Source: Sphaerolaimus hirsutus (Eukaryota > Nematoda > Chromadorea > Monhysterida > Sphaerolaimidae). From it: 64,000 bases of DNA. This document shows, one piece after another, positions 32,574 to 44,063 of this stretch; position 1 is the stretch's first letter, and each line of letters opens with the position of its first letter. The translations under genes and the position numbers were made by a program. The stretch is taken from the NCBI GenBank assembly GCA_964036195.1, contig OZ038453.1, positions 8,013,469 through 8,077,468 of the forward strand, in the 5' to 3' direction. The notes below the pieces were generated by a model. It did not search any database and had not been told where the DNA came from. It saw only the letters and a program-made list of their open reading frames with translations.

Positions 32574-34112
32574 TCAATAACGCTTCGGCGGCGGGGAACG
32601 CGAGCGGCGGCTATTACGACGGCCGCCAGAATTATAATTAGGACGGTCATTAACATTGTACGGTTGATATCTATTGTTTACGCGAGATGCTGTATTACGG
32701 TAAACGGCGCTTGGTTCCGGGCGGCGATTATTAAAGCGGCGGCGATTATTGGTTCGAGTAAAAGATGGTGTTGCCGGGGGCAATGAACTATCCATCTCAG
32801 TAACGCGCGGCGCGGTTGTAGATTCGGGAATTTCAGCAATATCACTTAGTGGCGCCGAAAAACGGTGACGCCTTATTTCTGGCAAGCTGGGTGCTAATGT
32901 AAAACGCTCTTCAAGCGGCTGTGCATATTCTGCCCGACGATAGAACGAAGTCAAGCTGTCGAAGTCCGGTTGACGGCGCTGGAAACAGATAAGAAAAATT
33001 AATTTTTTCACTAACAAAATGTCCTCTCAACAAAATCGGCTTTTGAGATCCAAATTTTTAAATGTTGAAATGGTAAATGGAATTGAATGTAATTTCTAAA
33101 AAATGAATTATAGACCAGAAGAATGAAATGATTGTTGTCCCCATGACTATTTGTCATCTGAAGTAGTAATAAATTTGTACAATAGTTAATACCAACAGTT
33201 GAAAAAATTGATGTCTCTGTTTGCGAAGTAGCATTCTGCACATCGACCTGTCGTGGTGGATTTGTGCGTAATTGTTCAAATCGTTGAGTCACGTCAGCTA
33301 ATGCTGTAGCTTGACCATCGCAAAGAGTTTGCAACTCAGCATTCTCGCGGTGCAAGCGATCGCACTCGAGCTGATAACACTACTTTTTAAAAATGAAAGA
33401 AATGGAAATGTGTCCATTATGAAAGTTTTATCTTACTTTATATCCAGTAACAGTACGATGCCGTTCCTCGGCATTGTCTTTCATCTGTTTGAAATCGTCG
33501 TTGAGCGCAGTATAACGGTCACACATTGTTGCCATATCCTTGATAAGAAAAAATGGCAAATAGGGAATGGCGAAAAGGCAGAAAACGATCGAAAACAATC
33601 AAAACATATGATTGAAAAATTAAACATATTTGTATCAATGAAATTGACAAATTTAATTTAAAATATTAAATGATTTTCAACCAAACCGCGAATTTTGAAG
33701 TTTAATAGATCTGTCGTTTTTTAATAAATTTAGAATACTATCTGGTTTAGACGTTTGGTAGAGACTGTTTATTTTTATCAAGTCAGGAATGCCCCCGTTT
33801 TCGAATGTAACAGCAAATAGTAGGTACCTTATTTGACTGTGCACAATTGTCGCACGTGTATAAAGCGCCCGGACCGGAACTTGAACAAGGTTTCTCAGAG
33901 TCGCCCGCCACAGTGTCATTTTGATGTGCTGGCTCCGTTTCATCGCCATCGTGAATGCTTTCCTGGTCATCATCTACATCAACGCTTAGTGTAGATGATG
34001 CTTCAGAAACTGGTGTAAGAGGGGGCGTAGTGATTCCTTTTTTAGGTGCATTTGGTGGTTTTCCGGACACCAACAAAAATATACAGAGCATGTAGATGCG
34101 GAAAAACTGCAT
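32574..34112 (-). CDS. Third reading frame of the retrotransposon, apparently four exons
   Basis: Downstream of integrase I can read four exons in one consistent phase: 34112-33828, 33538-33437, 33370-33248 and 32978-32574 (stop), about 304 residues. Acceptors are AAATATCAG, TTTTCTTATCAAG, GTGTTATCAG and CTGTTTCCAG; donors are AAG|GTACCT, AAA|GTAAGA and, less surely, CAG|GTCGAT. The product has a hydrophobic start (MQFFRIYMLCIFLLVSG), an acidic stretch with CDNC, a likely coiled coil over exons 2-3 (charged heptad-like, with RLHRENAELQTL) and a basic arginine-rich tail with RRSRSPPPKR. I do not recognise the family. It is not an obvious envelope protein: no transmembrane segment near the end. 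A coiled coil plus basic tail suggests an RNA-binding or assembly role, by inference only. Confidence 0.6.
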
Positions 34113-34223
34113 TTTGCTGATATTTCTGTTGAAGAATTTTTCGTAGCTTGAAAAATTTAAATGATAAATGAGGAAGATGTAAATTAGTACGCGTATTGGG
34201 AAGAAAAGTTTTTATATGTGTTT

Positions 34224-35290
34224 TTACACCGTATTCACACGCCAACAATGTCGATGGGGTATTTTTTGAATTGCTCCATCCAACTCAACAAAAATGGTCG
34301 GCCCCACCACCTCTGTGACTTTTATAGGGCCAGTGAATTTAGACAAAGTTCGATCAGGGGAAATGTTTTTCACCATTACTTGATCCCCAGCCTGAATTTC
34401 AACTTTGTGGTGTTTAGAGTCAAAATAGCGCTTATAAGAGGCTCGAGTTCGGTCACTATGAGATTGTGCTGTCATGCGAACAGCTTGTGTGTCGATTTGT
34501 GTTGCAGCAGCAAAAAATAAGTTCCAATGAGGCAAATATCCATACACCAGAAAAAAGGGACAACAGTTTGTGTTTCTGTTAAAAGCAATATTATGTTTCA
34601 GTACCACCACAGGTAGTAAGTCCCGCCAAGGTAATTGTGGTAATTCTTTTTTGGTGATAGCGTACAATTCTCGAATTCGACCATTAACGTTTTCAACCAT
34701 TCCATTTGCTGCAGGGTTGTGAGAAAGAGTTGGTGAATGACTGGTCCCATACTGCGCACACAATTCCCGCAAAGTATTATTGACGTATTCCGTGCCCTGA
34801 TCAGTTACAATGAGTCTTGGGGCACCGTAGATTAAAAACAACTTGTGCAAAATCGCTCTGGCAACTGTAGTAGCTGTTAATGAGTGCACAGGTGTAGCAA
34901 CAATGTATCGGGTCATCGCGTCAACGGCTATTATTATCTTAGATTTTGGATTGTTGAACTCTAATTGCATGGAATCGATGTGTACCACTTCAAAAGGTTG
35001 GGTAGGTGTATTCACGTCTCCCAATGGCCCAGGGTGCAGCCGGTGTTTTTTATTTTGCATGCATGCCAAACAATCGGTACAATATCGTAAAATGTCTTCT
35101 TTCATAGTGGGCCATGCAAAGAATTGACACAAAAGATGCAATGTGCGTTTTTGACCGCCATGACTTGCATAAACTCCCATATGTGCCTGAGCTAAGCACG
35201 CTTCTTGCCATGTTTTAGGTGGCCATATCGCATATTCAGTAGGAGACAAAGCTGTGCGAAAATAAAGCAAATCATCAATAAGTAGTAGTT
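34224..35290 (-). CDS. Integrase of Ty3/gypsy element
   Basis: Encodes the enzyme that joins retrotransposon cDNA to host DNA. Visible parts in order: the linker after RNase H (IDDLLYFRTALSP), a zinc-binding H-H-C-C segment (AHMGVYASH then CTDCLAC), a catalytic core with Asp in VVHIDSMQ, Asp in IVTDQGTEYV and Glu in GMVENVNGR, and a C-terminal GPIKVTEVVGP module. All three catalytic acids are present. The frame is shifted relative to the RT frame by the deletion near 35300, so it cannot be made as a normal Pol fusion. Confidence 0.88.
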
Positions 35291-35304
35291 CACAGTACCG
35301 AATG

Positions 35305-38300
35305 GCATGCGTGTGTACCTGAACTGTCCATGACTACACACAAATGACGTTTTTTCCTTAGAGTCCTCGTCCGCCAGGGGGACGTTGTAGTAACCATGGC
35401 GGATATCAATTGCTGTAAATATTTTACGGCCAGCAAATTCAGCTAACAACTCCCCTATGCGCGGCAAAGGATAGCTATCAATGCGCGTGATCAAATTGAC
35501 CATTTTAAAATCAACACAAAACCGCCAGTCATTAGCACCTTTAGGGGCTATCGAAATCGGTGATGCCCAGGGTCCATCTGAATATTCAATTATGCCTTCA
35601 TGTAGCATGGATTTAATGGATTTGCGAATGAATTCACGCTTGTTTGAGGGTTCATACCGGGGCGCTTGTTTTATGGGTGGGTGGTTCGGGTCTGTAATAA
35701 TTGCATGTGATAGTAGAGGTGTGCAGCCGACATCGTAATCACTGCATGAAAATATGTCGTGAAATTCAAATAATAATTCGTTAAAAGCAGCATTTTGTTC
35801 TTCTGTCAATATAACTCTATTTTTATCAGGTAAATTATCCTGAATAAACTTCACTCTCTCATTCAGTGTGAGAACGTGTGAGTCTTCTTCCACCAGATCT
35901 GGCGGACGTTGCAGTTGGATTGCTTGAGCACAATGCGTAGCCGTGTCACTGTCATCTGGAGTCAAATTAATCGGTTTACCTTCGATATTCATATCGTTCA
36001 GACTAAACACTTTCGCGAAATTTTTGCCCGCCTTGAAAAAAGTATTAGATGGTAATAATTCTACCTTCAAAATGTCTGTCCCCACAGGAATATTAATAGG
36101 CGTGTCTGTAGGATTATAAAACACAAATTGTACTGGTTTTTTCATGTCAGTGGGGACTGTCGTGTTATGCATGCACAAATCTGGGTCATGTGGCAAACAT
36201 GAATAAAGTAGAGTGGAATTTTGCCATGTTTTGGATGTCATGCCCTCTGGCATTTTCTGAGATGCAAATGTCGCGGTAGTTGAACCTTGTGCTGGAACAT
36301 ACATGTGCTTAGTCAATTTCACGATATCACCATATTCAGAAATGAAATTTTGCTGTAAACGTTCAAATTGATCTTGTACTTCAACATTATCAGTGGGCAC
36401 TATTTTCGTGTTTTTTTCCAACGCAATTGGCACCAACCAAGATAATTTTAAGAAAGACATGATATCTGTGCCAATTAAAATTTGACTCATAGCCGTCGTT
36501 TCCATATTGATTAAAACTATAGCTAGCACTTTGCGGAGAACGTTATCTACGGGTGAGACATGTTCGATGAAGAGTGGAAACTCATACATCGAGCCTGACG
36601 AGGTTTTTCCACTGAGCATGTGCACTTCAATATTCGTAGGCCGGAGATATTTGTCAATGTCAATGTTACTTTTTGACAAAATATCTGATAATAATGATAT
36701 AGGCACAATTGTCCTTGTGCATCCTGTATCTAGCAATACTTTACAAGGAACGGCTTCAATTTTAACATTGGCAAATATCTGTGGTCCATTACATTTTTCC
36801 ACTTTGACTGATAGGCGTTGATTTTCACCGACGCACATATGTGCAGTAACTGTAGACAAATTTTCTAAACCGAATTGATTCATGTAACCAGTATTTTCAA
36901 AATCGTTCTCCGCAGACATCACATTATTTTCACTGGTTTTCGGGGGTGTCACAAGAGTTTCCTGAAAGATCAACGGTGCTGGTGGGAAAAGCGGATTCGA
37001 AAAACTGCAGTAAGCGCTCCTCGTGGTCGCGCGAAGAGTCTGTGAAGGGTAAAATTTCTGTAACTCCTGCCAATATCGATTTTCCCACTCTGGAAACAAA
37101 CCGTCATTAGACAGAGTAGCTGCCAGTCTGTTCTTAAACTCAGAACAGTAGAGATTCAAACGATCGTCAATAGGCATTTCATCTGTATTTAAATCCGCTG
37201 AATTTGTTGCAATTTGTGCAAATGTATCATTTTGTGCAGTTGTAACTGCTGCTTTAGCGGTAGCGAATGATGGTTTTGGCATGCTGGCATCTGTGGTATG
37301 AGGTGGGCCGTATCGCCTTACCTGTCCGTAGCCTTCTGATTTGGGTGCACTGACAAACGGTTGTTGGGTTGTGCTCAATTGCCCATTTTCGCGTTGCGTG
37401 GTTCTGCAATCGCTGGTTCTGTGCCCTGTATGATTAGGTCGGGGGCACCAAGGATCCGCCATGTTATTTGCAACCAATTTTCTTACTGAAAAACGAGGCT
37501 GGCGAGGTTGTTGGGGTGTTTCGCCCGTGTTCGATCGAGTACCGGAAGTTTTTTTGACCCCCAAAAAATAATCCTCCATCATTTGGACAGCCTGAACAAG
37601 TGGTAATTGTTTGATCTTTGCAGCGTTGCGAAAGTTTGCCACTATGAATTTGTCATAGCGGTTTTCATCAAACTTGTTCCATACTTTCACGGCAACTAGT
37701 TTGTCAATCAATTTTTGATCATAATTCATCGATTCCCTATAGTCAGAGGGCACTTTAGAGAGTAAACGTAGGTAAAATTCCAAGAATGATTCATTTCTCA
37801 ACATTGCAGCGGACTCCCATTCCGAGTATGTGTATAATTTTCTTGTGTCTTTGAACACCGCCCCCAATTCATTCAGAATTTTTGCATGATCTAACAAATC
37901 GTTGGGTTCACATAGGGTGGTCATGACGCGATACGCGTCACCTTTCAATTTCGTAGTTAGAACCTCCAACCAAAATTGCTGCAATAGGGTAGGGTCGATA
38001 ACCGACATACTAGCCATTTGGGCCGCGCGGCGCCATTCGGTGAACGTCAAGACATCAGTTTTGTTCGAAAAAACTGGCACTTTGTCCAAAATGTGTGGCT
38101 TCGCAATCATCCAATACTGTAAAAGATCGGTTCGGGTAGCCTGCGACAATACTTTAGGCAGGGTAGCAAAATCTTTCAACATCCATGGATCCGATTCAGT
38201 AGCAGGTTGAATTATATCAGCCATAGTAGGATTTTCTGCTGGTTTTTTCTCAATTGTGCCCAATAAAATATTCGTCGGATTCAGTTTAGCTGGTTGAATT

Positions 38301-39148
38301 TTAGCCGTAGATAGTGATTTCGCCGTGTGAATAGAGGAATTTTCATTATTAGGTTGAGTCACGGCCGAATTCAAGCCACGGCGATGTTTCAGAGCGTCGA
38401 AACGAGCCTGCAAATTGTTAAACTCGTTCACCAAACTTTCCGTTGAGTCATCCTGCCGATGCTGTGGCTCAGGTTGTGGTGCCACGTCGTGTTCGTCGCC
38501 ATGCGCGGCAGAACTGTAGCGAACAAATTCGTCAAACACGGGCGGCGGCATTGTCATTCGAACCTTTGATGCACTGTCGCCCATCGCCATTGAAGAACTG
38601 TCAACTTCATGGCAATAATTAATTATATCGGCTCTGGTCAATTCGCAAATGGGGAGAGGTGGTGATAAATACATGCTAAGATTACACAATTCACCGTATT
38701 GCACCGGTTCTGGTGCGCGGCACTTCACAAAATTGTACAGACGTTGCTGAACGTTCCATCCTAAACGCCAGTCGCGCACGGTGTCCGTTGCTACCGCAGG
38801 TGCGATTACATGTGCACCCCTACTTTCGTGCAACGGCGCACTGCCTATACCCGTCACCCGGGAATTTCTCACCACGCGAACAGATCGCCTGGGGCTCACC
38901 CCCCCGTCAGACAACCCACCAGGAACCAAATGCGGTGGGCCTTGCGTGGCTTCCCGTAACCACTGGTCCTGTAACGAACGAACCCTTTCCGGGTGCTGCC
39001 CTGGCGCTGGCAGTGCATTAACCGGGTGTTGCCGCGTATGTCTGACCGCAGCGTCACGAAATTCAGCCGTTGAAGTAGACATTACAGCAGCCAAATATAG
39101 TAGCCGTAGACTCAGCATCAAATGTATTATAATGGTAATTGATAGCAC
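35305..39148 (-). CDS. Gag-protease-RT frame of Ty3/gypsy element, truncated
   Basis: One long frame whose first Met is at 39148; MSTSTAEF at 39082 is an equally good start. The N-terminal half is gag-like. Near 37450 is a nucleic-acid-binding knuckle, CPRPNHTGHRTSDC, in which the second Cys of CX2CX4HX4C is Pro. The protease has LLDTGCTRTIVP (about residue 806). RT follows with KSMLHEGIIEYSDGPWASPI, WRFCVDFKMVN, the first catalytic Asp in FTAIDIRHGYYNVPL, and YTRMPFG. There the homology stops: the rest of the palm including YxDD and all RNase H are missing, and the frame runs into integrase sequence out of phase until a stop at 35192. Confidence 0.88.
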
Positions 39149-39167
39149 CTAAGTAGGATTAATCAAT

Positions 39168-39185
39168 TCCCCAGCACGTCCACCA
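39168..39185 (-). other. Primer-binding site
   Basis: Minus strand TGGTGGACGTGCTGGGGA, starting 3 bases inside the 5' LTR. Its complement ends in CCA, as a tRNA 3' end must. The tRNA is not identified. Confidence 0.7.
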
Positions 39186-39188
39186 AAA

Positions 39189-39348
39189 TGATGAAAGGGG
39201 GCCCAAATATAATGTAGAATTTATTGTTGAATCGTAAGCTCTCGAATGGTTCACAGAACGCTCAATAAATACTGTCCATCTTGGACATCACAAACAGCGC
39301 AGATAAAGGGAAACTGGGGAATTAATCAAAACTACTCGGAAATCAACA
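39189..39348 (-). repeat. 5' LTR of Ty3/gypsy element
   Basis: 160 bp, TGTTGATT...CATCA on the minus strand, flanked outside by ATAC. Confidence 0.92.
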
Positions 39349-39387
39349 ATACGGTATTAGTTTACACGAATGATCAGTCGTTAAACT

Positions 39388-40281
39388 CAGAGTTGTGCAA
39401 ATACTGGTATTTTTGGAAAACGTTAACGTAAACATAAATACCTTTTCCAAATAAAGGTAAGGTATTTTTTAAATACCAAGGAATACGTTAAAAAAAAACG
39501 TAAATGTAAAAAATTTTACACACCCTATTTGCCATTGTGCTTTGGAATATACCATTATTTTCACCTTCAGGTAGGTCAATCATTCCATCTGCACCACTTT
39601 CTGTAGTAAGTGTGGCTAAATCCAACTAACGCTGGTGATTCTGGGGGAGTCCCAGACCCTGTAAAATGCCTTGTAAAATGTCAAATGGCATGCAAAGTGT
39701 CTAAAGTCTTGCAAAGTGCCCTGGAAGGTGGCAAATCTTTGCCATTTTGCTGGGCATTTTACATGAGTTTTGACATTTGCATGAAATTTTACATTTTACA
39801 GGGCATCCTACAGAGTCTGGGATTGGCACCAGAGCTTGCACTCGCCTTGCCAGTTTCGAACCATGTACTACTCACAGTTGTTGCAAGTGGCGTCGTCGGA
39901 ATTCATCACAAAAAATTTAAAAACGCAACGCTCCAGAAACAAACAAAAAGGTTTTTGTGTTCAGCTTTTGACCACATTTATGGATATGTACCCAGTATTC
40001 CATGTGTAAGTGCAAGCGTGCAGTCACTTTTTTCATACACTACATTTTTGTATGTATACATGTTATGTTTATGCGGCTGCAGGTGGTGCACCCCATTTGA
40101 ACATGTGCACATGTGAACGATCACAAGTTTTTTATGTTTTCCCTAGTACCCGGGTATTTTGGTCAGGAAAACGTAACAAAACGTAATGGTATTTTTGGAA
40201 AATGTAAACGTAAATGTAAGTATAAATACCCGAATAACCGGGTATTTCGGGTAAACATAAATACGTTTTTCCAACTATTGA
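39388..40281. mobile_element. hAT-like composite element, inverted relative of 28032
   Basis: Starts CAGAGTTGTGCAAATACTGG and ends CGTTTTTCCAACTATTG. It contains the same AGTCCCAGACCCTGTAAAATG palindrome and TTTCAGCTTTTGACCACATT segment as 28032-29386 but in the other orientation and without the G-tract. Flanking duplication is imperfect. Confidence 0.6.
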
Positions 40282-41107
40282 ACTACTGTCTAAGGGGATG
40301 GACAAGATTTCGGTCGAGTTTTCAAATTAAAACCATGAAAACTAGCTTTTTTAGTGCCAAAAACGCAAGGGGTGCGCCATGGCGCTAGCGCCAGTGTCAC
40401 GCCATTTTTTTCCATTTGGTGTCAACTCTGAGTTGACGCCCTAACGACGTTACGGCTGACTTAATGGCGCCACTGCCTGGGTCTTCTCTTAACTAATTGC
40501 GCTGCCAACCGGCGTCATAAATTTCAACCCATAATAAGTGTCTTGCCGCCCAATTTGTATCCGCATATATTTCGTAAAAACGCCCTAAAATTGCCGCATA
40601 ATTACACCGCCATGCCCAGATAATCACTACCTGTGTTCTGCACTATCAGATGCATGAAACTTTTAAAAGTAATTTGGAAAAAAGTGTATAGATTGGCACT
40701 TTTTAAGATGCAAGAGGTCAAAAAGCTTGTAGACCTTATAGTCTCGAATAAGTCCACCTGGAAACCCCCCCCCCCCCTTAAAAAACAACTAATCCTCTCT
40801 CTTATCTGAGTGAGGAAAAAATAATGCCGCCCTCAAACAACCCCCTTTGAATATTTCATGGGTAGAAAACAAACGTATGTTTGCCATTTTCCAGAGCAGG
40901 GCTTTTTACACGACTTTTGACACTTTACATGACATTTGGCATGTTACAGGGTCTGGGAGTGCGCCCAGATCTACGCCCAGATCCAGATTTTACCATGAAT
41001 TTGATTACACATGTGGACGATACTACATGTCTTCAACTTTATGTTACCACATGATTTTACATGGAAATTTCATTGAAGATTGGAAAACATCCAGAAACGG
41101 AAGGGTG
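40282..41107. other. No gene seen; repeat fragments
   Basis: Includes a short GCGCC fragment (about 40376-40410), a C-run (40766-40780) and a CAGGGTCTGGGAGTG repeat end near 40945. No exon-like sequence that I can support. Confidence 0.4.
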
Positions 41108-41690
41108 AGGTGGAAAGTAAAGTTCAAATTGAGAGGAGGAAAGGGGTTGTGAAAAGTGAAGTGAAATTGCGAAGAGAAAAGGTGCTGTGAAAAGTGAAAT
41201 GAAAGGTGTAGTGAAAATTGAGAAGAGAAAAGGTGTTGTGAGAAGTGAAATGAAAAGTGATGTGAAATATGAAGTGATAAGTGAAATGAGAAGTTAAGTG
41301 AAAATTGAAGTGATAAGTGATTTGAAAAGTGAAATGAAAGTGAAGTGAAAATTGAGAAGAGAAAAGGTGTTGTGAAAAGTGAAATGAAAAGTGAAGTGAA
41401 AATTGAGAAGAGAAAAATTGTTGTGAAAAGTGAAATGAAAAGTTAAGTGAAAATTGAGAAGAGAAAAGGTGTTGTGAAAAGTGAAATGAAAAGTGATGTG
41501 AAAATTGAAGTAATAAGTGATTTGACAAGTGAAATGACAAGTGAAGTGAAAATTTAAGTGAAAATTGAGAAGAGAAAAAGTGAAGTGAAAGGTGAAAAGA
41601 AAAGTGAAGTGAAAATTGAGAAGTGAAAAGCAAAGTGAAAAGTGAAGTGAAAAGTGAAGTGAAAAGCGAAGATGAAAATATCCATTTGAA
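41108..41690 (+). repeat. GAAAAGTGAARTGAAA minisatellite
   Basis: About 580 bp of imperfect tandem units such as AAAGTGAAGTGAAAATTGAG and GAAGAGAAAAGGTGTTGTGA. Purine-only on the plus strand apart from T, which opens long frames on the minus strand that are not genes. Confidence 0.85.
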
Positions 41691-41734
41691 AGTATGAAAG
41701 ATGAAGAGTGAAGGTCATTTCATCAGGCCATATA

Positions 41735-42043
41735 CCGTATTACCTCGAATTACCCCCCCCCCCCCCTCGAATAAACCCCCCCTCAAAATAGGCTGGGGAA
41801 ATAATAAACCCCCCCCCCCCCTCGAAATACCCCCCCCCTTCGGAATGATGTACGTTATGTACATAATAAATACGTCATGTACGCAATGTACATGACGTAT
41901 TTATTATGTACATGACGTACATCATTCCGAAGGGGGGGGTATTTCGAGGGGGGGGTTTATTATTTCCCCAGCCCATTTTGAGGGGGGGTTAATTCGAGGG
42001 GGGGGTTAATTCAAGGGGGGGGGGATAATTCGAGGTAATACGG
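41735..42043. mobile_element. Near-symmetric CCGTATTACCTC element
   Basis: Ends CCGTATTACCTCGAATTACC and TTCGAGGTAATACGG, flanked by TA. The arms meet around GTACATGACGTATTTATTAT at about 41885 and the whole element is close to a perfect palindrome. Confidence 0.85.
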
Positions 42044-42277
42044 TACGTGTCCACTGGTGGCGGTGGGTCATCAATTTCTGCGACCAGCGCTAACCTGTTA
42101 GGTGGCATGATAACACCATCAAATATGTTGCCATGATACCACCGACCCCGCCGGACACCGAGGAAGTAAAGTTAGGCACTGAAACTCGTAAACAGCTAAA
42201 TATTGGTTTGGTCGCCACTCGCCATTTGTCTAGAATGAAACGGTCCAATGAAGCGCGCGCTCACACGTCATCAAATG

Positions 42278-42801
42278 CATAGTTGTTAAAACGTATTTAC
42301 GTTTACTCAAAAAGTACATATACTCGAGTACTGAGTAAATACATTTACGTATACTTTGAAAAAGTACCTGTACTCGCTTTTACATATGCTTTTTGAAAGT
42401 ACTTGAGTACAGAAAACGTATTTCAAATAGGCTTTGTTATATGCTTTTTCAATGCATAGATGGGGAAATGGAGAGAAAAGTGAAAAAATGGAACAAAAAA
42501 TACCAAAAATTGCTGAAAAGAGGCAAATAACACATGAACTAGTGAATTTGAACAGTATTGAAATTGGTGATTTTTAGTGAAAATTAGGGCAAAATTCCTG
42601 AAAAATACTCACTTTATGTTTTCTAGGAGAAAAAGTATTTTACCACTGTTCTCATGAGTAAAAGTAAAAAATTTACTTTACTTTAGTTTTTACTAATTTA
42701 AAAAATTTAATTTAGTTTTCTGTACCCCGAGCGTGAGTAAAAAATAAATGCTTTACATTTACATAAACTTTGAAAAAAGTTTAGTACATTTCACAACTCT
42801 G
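42278..42801. mobile_element. hAT-like MITE with perfect 8-bp duplication
   Basis: CATAGTTGTTAAAACG start, CACAACTCTG end, flanked by ATCAAATG at 42270-42277 and 42802-42809. Confidence 0.88.
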
Positions 42802-43263
42802 ATCAAATGTGCAAGGTGCCGGTAATGTTGGGAAACAAAAAATCTAAAAATTCGATAGGGTTTTTTATTTACAACTCGAAAAAAACCTTAAAATCGATTT
42901 TTGCACAAAAACTGAAAATTCAGGATACTTTTCAAAAAATTTGAGAAGAAAAATTGGGCAAATGTGCAGAGTTATAAAAAGTACTTAAATGTTTCAAAAG
43001 TAAATGTAAACGTTAATTATTTATTCACAGTTGAGTACAGTCCACAGAGAATTTAGAGGAATCAATGTAATTTCCTTTAAAACATAATCGCATCCAATGA
43101 AATGTAAATGTAAGACATAAGTATTCACTTCTAACTAGGCAAAAATAACATTGCGATAAGTCACCTTAGTTCAGCCTGGTTGCTAACTATTTCAACATTT
43201 ATGATCGATTAAATACTTTATTACGAACTGCAGCATGTAGCCTGCCATCAATCTGCTGAGACC

Positions 43264-43897
43264 AGGGGCCAGATTTAATTCTCCCTACAGATTTGTAGGG
43301 TAGGGCGTACGCCCGATAGATTTTTCAAAGTTCAGCCGCATCGACGCACATGCACCGAGAGCAAGGCGGTTCGTAAAATACACGAAACTATCCCTTAAGG
43401 TCGCCGATATTGCAATATGACGTATATCGCTTCGATTTTGGCCCGGCAATCACGATTTCGTCAATTCTCGGCCGTCTGCCAATTCGTTTTTTATTTTATT
43501 TTGTCGGGCGGGTTACTCGCATAAGTCGCGCTTTTGTATAGTCAGGTGGTCACTTTTTTAGTGTTCACTGTCTGCAACCGAAACCATGAGGGCAGCGACA
43601 ATCAAGAAATGCATGCACGAGCGTACAAAAGCGCGACTTATGCGAGTAACCCGCCCGACAAAATAAAATAAAAAACGAATAGGCAGACGGCCAAGAAATG
43701 ACGAAATCGTGATTTCCGGGCCAAAATCGAAGTGATATCCGTAATATTGCAATATCGGCAACCTTAAGGGATGGTTTCGTATATTTTACAAACCGCCTTG
43801 CTCTCGGTGCATGTGCGTCGATGCGGCTAAACTTTAAAAAATCTGTCGGGCGTACGCCCTACCCTACAAATCTGTAGGGAGTATTAAATCTGGCCCC
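43264..43897. mobile_element. GGGGCCAGATTTAAT foldback
   Basis: Arms 43264-43550 and 43600-43897 are inverted copies from GGGGCCAGATTTAATTCTCC to GGAGTATTAAATCTGGCCCC, including GGGCGTACGCCC. No clear target duplication. A half copy is at 29955. Confidence 0.75.
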
Positions 43898-44063
43898 GTA
43901 AATATCTATTCTAAAAACAGGAATATCTTTATTGTGACCTCACTGGAGTAAATATTTATTCACGATTCGCTTGATGGAATACAGGGTGTTGCTCTCTCAA
44001 TTTTTGAAAATTCATATTCATTTGGCATTGTCTCATTTCGCATTGTCTAAATGGGGTCACATA

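Larger units (their letters stand above)
32320..39348 (-). mobile_element. Ty3/gypsy LTR retrotransposon, RT/RNase H deleted
   Basis: Complete minus-strand element with 160-bp LTRs at both ends, a 4-bp duplication ATAC (32316-32319 and 39349-39352), a primer-binding site and a purine tract. The order is gag, protease, truncated reverse transcriptase, integrase, then an extra spliced reading frame. Integrase after RT marks it as Ty3/gypsy type. The LTRs look identical base for base, so insertion is recent on this genome's scale, although pol lacks the RT active-site YxDD and all RNase H. It must have been copied with enzymes from a related element, or lost this segment after insertion. Confidence 0.92.
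31923..39354. mobile_element. CCGTATTACCTC element split by the Ty3/gypsy insertion
   Basis: Starts CCGTATTACCTCGAAATATC after TA. Its right end, TTCGAGGTAATACGG then TA, is divided: the retrotransposon sits within 'AATACGG', and the last bases resume at 39353. The short element is therefore older than the retrotransposon. Confidence 0.85.

Noticed and set aside
33783..34112. Envelope glycoprotein reading of the third retroelement frame
   Set aside because: Apart from the hydrophobic start there is no transmembrane anchor, no glycosylation-rich ectodomain and no fusion-type segment; the tail is basic.
36507..39152. Plus-strand frames of about 100 residues across the gypsy element
   Set aside because: They are shadows of the well-supported minus-strand gag-pol frame.
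41124..41633. 169-residue minus-strand frame of repeated Phe-His-Ser
   Set aside because: By-product of a purine minisatellite lacking stop triplets on the other strand.
41108..41690. Possible CRISPR array
   Set aside because: Units are contiguous and variable, with no constant repeat and unique spacer pattern; the genome is eukaryotic.
43264..43897. Target duplication for the GGGGCCAGATTTAAT foldback
   Set aside because: Flanks differ on the two sides at every length tested by eye.
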